8,648 nt of DNA from assembly GCA_020048795.1 (NCBI GenBank), contig JAIFMA010000101.1, forward strand, positions 1 through 8,648. The letters run 5' to 3'. The DNA comes from Rhodoferax sp. (GTDB taxonomy: Bacteria; Pseudomonadota; Gammaproteobacteria; Burkholderiales; Burkholderiaceae_C). Both the position numbers and the translations under genes were made by a program. Positions 6,488-8,648 of this stretch are shown in pieces (position 1 is the stretch's first letter; each line of letters begins with the position of its first letter). The notes beneath the pieces are model-generated. The model saw only the letters and a program-made list of their open reading frames with translations. It was not told the DNA's origin and made no database searches.

Positions 6488-8648
6488 ATGTCCAGTATGA
6501 CCGTCGCCGAGTTTGCCAGTGAACTCAAAAAATCAACCGATACCTTGCTTGAGCAATTGAGGTCGGCCGGTGTTGCCAAGTCAGCCGCCAGCGACACCTT
6601 GACAGAGTCCGACAAGCAGCATTTGCTGAGCTATTTGCAGAATGCACACGGAACCTTTTCGGCTGAGCGCAAGAAAATAACGCTGGTGAAAAAATCGACC
6701 ACCGAGATCAAACAGGCTGATGCCACCGGCAAAGCCCGCACGATCCAGGTCGAGTTTCGCAAACAACGCACTTTTGTGCGACGTGACGAAAGACAGGACA
6801 CGGGCGCGCCGGTGCCGGTGCAGGCACATGAACCCGAAGTTGACACCACCCCGGCCATCGACCATGCAGAATTGACGCGTCGTGAAGAAGAGGCACGTCG
6901 GCAGACCGAGCTGATTCGGCGTCAGGAAGAAGAGCTGGCAGAACGTCGGCGTTTGCGCGAGGCCCAGGAGGCTGCGGTGCGAGAAGCTGCCGAGAAGGCT
7001 GCGGCAGAAGCGCAGGCCCGGGCGCGAGCGGCTCAGCAACAAGCCCTGGCTCAGGCTCAGGTGCAGGAAAATCCCCCGCCAGAAACGCCGGATGCGCAGA
7101 GTCAGGTCACGGCACAGGCCTTCAAGGCTGCAGCCGACAAGGAAGCCGGTGAGAAGGAGGCCGCAGAACAAAAGACCAGGGTGCAAGCCCAGGAAAAGGC
7201 CGAAGCAGAGTCCAGGTCGCGGGTTGAGGAAGAGCAGGCGCGCGCGGTGGATCTGACCGAGCGCCGTCGCAAGGCTGAAGCGGAAGCTGCAGCCATCCGC
7301 TTGATGATGTCGCAGCCAGGCAAAAAACTGGCCCCCAAGAAGGTTGAAGAGCCCAAACCGGCAGCGGTCGATGCATCCAAGGCGGGCATCAAGGGCACGC
7401 TGCACAAGCCTGCCGGCAGTCCGGTGGCCAAGCCGGCCACCACCCCTGCTGCACCCGGTACCGCGGCTGGCGTTGGCAAAGAGGTCAAATCGGCCAAACT
7501 TTCCAGTAGTTGGGCGGGTGATCCGGCCAAGAAAAAGGGCATTCCCACCCGCGGCGACACTGGCGCTGGCGCTGGGCGCGGCAGCAATTGGCGCGGCGGT
7601 CCGAGGGGCAAGCGCGGTAGCAATGACCGCGACCGCGATGATCATCACGCGCAGGTGGCACCGGTCGAGGCGCGCGTGCTCGAGGTCCATGTGCCCGAGA
7701 CCATTACCGTGGCCGAACTGGCCCACAAGATGGCGGTCAAGGCCTCGGAAGTCATCAAACACCTGATGAAACTGGGGCAGATGGTGACCATCAACCAGCC
7801 GCTGGACCAGGACACCGCCATGATTCTGGTCGAAGAAATGGGCCACAAGGCCATTGTTGCGGCGCTCGATGATCCTGAGGCATTCACCGACGACGAAGTG
7901 CAGCAGCAGCAATCTGAATCGCTGCCACGCGCGCCAGTGGTGACCGTCATGGGCCACGTCGATCATGGCAAGACATCGCTGCTCGATTACATTCGCCGCA
8001 CCAAGGTGGCCTCAGGTGAAGCCGGTGGCATCACCCAGCACATTGGTGCCTACCACGTCAAGACTGATCGTGGCGTGGTGTCTTTCCTTGACACCCCCGG
8101 CCACGAGGCGTTTACCGCCATGCGGGCCCGGGGGGCCCAGGCCACCGACATTGTGATTCTGGTGGTGGCGGCGGACGACGGCGTCATGCCGCAAACCCGG
8201 GAAGCCATCAAACACGCCAAGGCAGCCGGGGTGCCGATTGTGGTGGCGATCACCAAGATTGACAAACCCGATGCCAACGCCGAACGCGTCAAGAATGAAC
8301 TGGTGGTGGAAGAGGTGATTCCGGAAGAGTTTGGCGGCAGCTCACCCTTTGTGTCGGTGTCGTCAAAATCGGGCAAAGGCATCGATGAACTGCTTGAACA
8401 AGTCTTGCTGCAGGCCGAAGTACTGGAGCTCAAGGCACCGGTCGATGCCATGGCCAAGGGCCTGGTGATTGAAGCCCAGCTTGACAAGGGTCGCGGCCCG
8501 GTCGCCACGGTGCTGGTGCAAAGCGGTACGCTGAAAGCTGGCGACGTGGTTCTGGCTGGCCAGACCTTTGGCCGGGTGCGTGCCATGCTGGACGAAAACG
8601 GCAAGACCATCAAGACCGCCGGTCCGTCGATTCCTGTTGAAATTCAAG
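6488..8648 (+). CDS. infB: Translation initiation factor IF2, N-terminal 720 codons (cut by window end)
   Basis: IF2 is the GTPase that brings fMet-tRNA to the 30S subunit and promotes 50S joining. The start MSSMTVAEFASELKKS matches betaproteobacterial IF2. A small IF2_N domain (1 to about 52) is followed by a charged Glu/Ala/Arg/Gln-rich, probably coiled-coil, region (about 127-194 and 206-272, broken by ENPPPETPD). A Lys/Pro/Ala linker and a Gly/Arg-rich patch (359-387) come next, then a second IF2_N domain (about 400-452). The G domain shows G1 GHVDHGKT (489-496), G2 with GGITQH (513-518), G3 DTPGHE (535-540), G4 TKID (589-592) and G5 SSK (625-627). G4 has Thr where E. coli has Asn. The gene continues past the window; domains II-IV with the fMet-tRNA-binding C2 part are not visible. 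The low-complexity region also leaves a long chance ORF on the other strand. Confidence 0.97.
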   Translation, partial: MSSMTVAEFASELKKSTDTLLEQLRSAGVAKSAASDTLTESDKQHLLSYLQNAHGTFSAERKKITLVKKSTTEIKQADATGKARTIQVEFRKQRTFVRRDERQDTGAPVPVQAHEPEVDTTPAIDHAELTRREEEARRQTELIRRQEEELAERRRLREAQEAAVREAAEKAAAEAQARARAAQQQALAQAQVQENPPPETPDAQSQVTAQAFKAAADKEAGEKEAAEQKTRVQAQEKAEAESRSRVEEEQARAVDLTERRRKAEAEAAAIRLMMSQPGKKLAPKKVEEPKPAAVDASKAGIKGTLHKPAGSPVAKPATTPAAPGTAAGVGKEVKSAKLSSSWAGDPAKKKGIPTRGDTGAGAGRGSNWRGGPRGKRGSNDRDRDDHHAQVAPVEARVLEVHVPETITVAELAHKMAVKASEVIKHLMKLGQMVTINQPLDQDTAMILVEEMGHKAIVAALDDPEAFTDDEVQQQQSESLPRAPVVTVMGHVDHGKTSLLDYIRRTKVASGEAGGITQHIGAYHVKTDRGVVSFLDTPGHEAFTAMRARGAQATDIVILVVAADDGVMPQTREAIKHAKAAGVPIVVAITKIDKPDANAERVKNELVVEEVIPEEFGGSSPFVSVSSKSGKGIDELLEQVLLQAEVLELKAPVDAMAKGLVIEAQLDKGRGPVATVLVQSGTLKAGDVVLAGQTFGRVRAMLDENGKTIKTAGPSIPVEIQ
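6966..6979 (+). promoter_or_regulatory. Candidate internal translation start for a shorter IF2
   Basis: A perfect AGGAGG (6966-6971) is followed after 5 bases by GTG (6977-6979), which is in frame with infB as codon 164. E. coli infB makes shorter IF2 isoforms from internal starts near codons 158 and 165. This site is better matched to the 16S tail than that of the full-length start. The AGGAGG also encodes Gln-Glu-Ala in a Glu/Ala-rich stretch, so chance is possible. Confidence 0.45.

Noticed and set aside
6581..7966. 461-codon ORF on the minus strand opposite infB
   Set aside because: It lies wholly within infB, and its Leu/Gly/Arg/His-rich product looks like reverse translation of GC-rich, repetitive codons. 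The sense strand encodes clear IF2 throughout.
1..8648. Search for CRISPR arrays, insertion sequences, phage genes, toxin-antitoxin or defence genes
   Set aside because: No regularly spaced repeats, transposase motifs, terminal inverted repeats or unexplained ORFs; nearly every base is accounted for by housekeeping and transport genes.

Overview
The window comes from a GC-rich betaproteobacterium, most likely Burkholderiales, family Comamonadaceae (Rhodoferax/Polaromonas-like). This rests on the RimP and NusA N-termini, the long charged IF2 N-terminal region, the rimP-nusA-infB order, and a short stretch inside yejF that resembles an intergenic repeat common in that family. The assignment is by recognition, not by search. 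All genes lie on the plus strand and coding density is very high.

Region 1 (1-4121) is an oligopeptide ABC importer of the YejABEF type. It holds the C-terminal end of the periplasmic binding protein (yejA-like, cut by the window start), two inner-membrane permeases (yejB, yejE) and a double ATPase (yejF). The genes are tightly packed: yejB and yejE overlap by about 35 bases and yejE and yejF by 4 bases, so they should be one operon. The binding protein captures peptides in the periplasm, YejB and YejE form the channel, and the two ATPase halves of YejF power it.

Region 2 (4122-4247) is the only real regulatory gap. It holds a -10-like box, then a strong GC hairpin with an eight-T run, then the rimP ribosome-binding site. 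The hairpin may end the yej transcript, act as an attenuator in the rimP leader, or do both.

Region 3 (4248-8648) is the classical transcription/translation operon: rimP (30S maturation), nusA (elongation, termination and antitermination factor) and infB (initiation factor IF2, cut by the window end after 720 codons). An 87-base gap before infB can form a two-part hairpin and contains a 10-codon mini-ORF. Inside infB, a perfect AGGAGG lies 5 bases before an in-frame GTG at codon 164, close to where E. coli makes its shorter IF2 isoforms.

I see no undescribed multi-gene system, mobile element, CRISPR array, tRNA or rRNA. The points worth checking are regulatory or small-scale: the rimP leader hairpin, the internal IF2 start, the repeat-like stretch inside yejF, and a Thr in place of Asn in the IF2 G4 motif.
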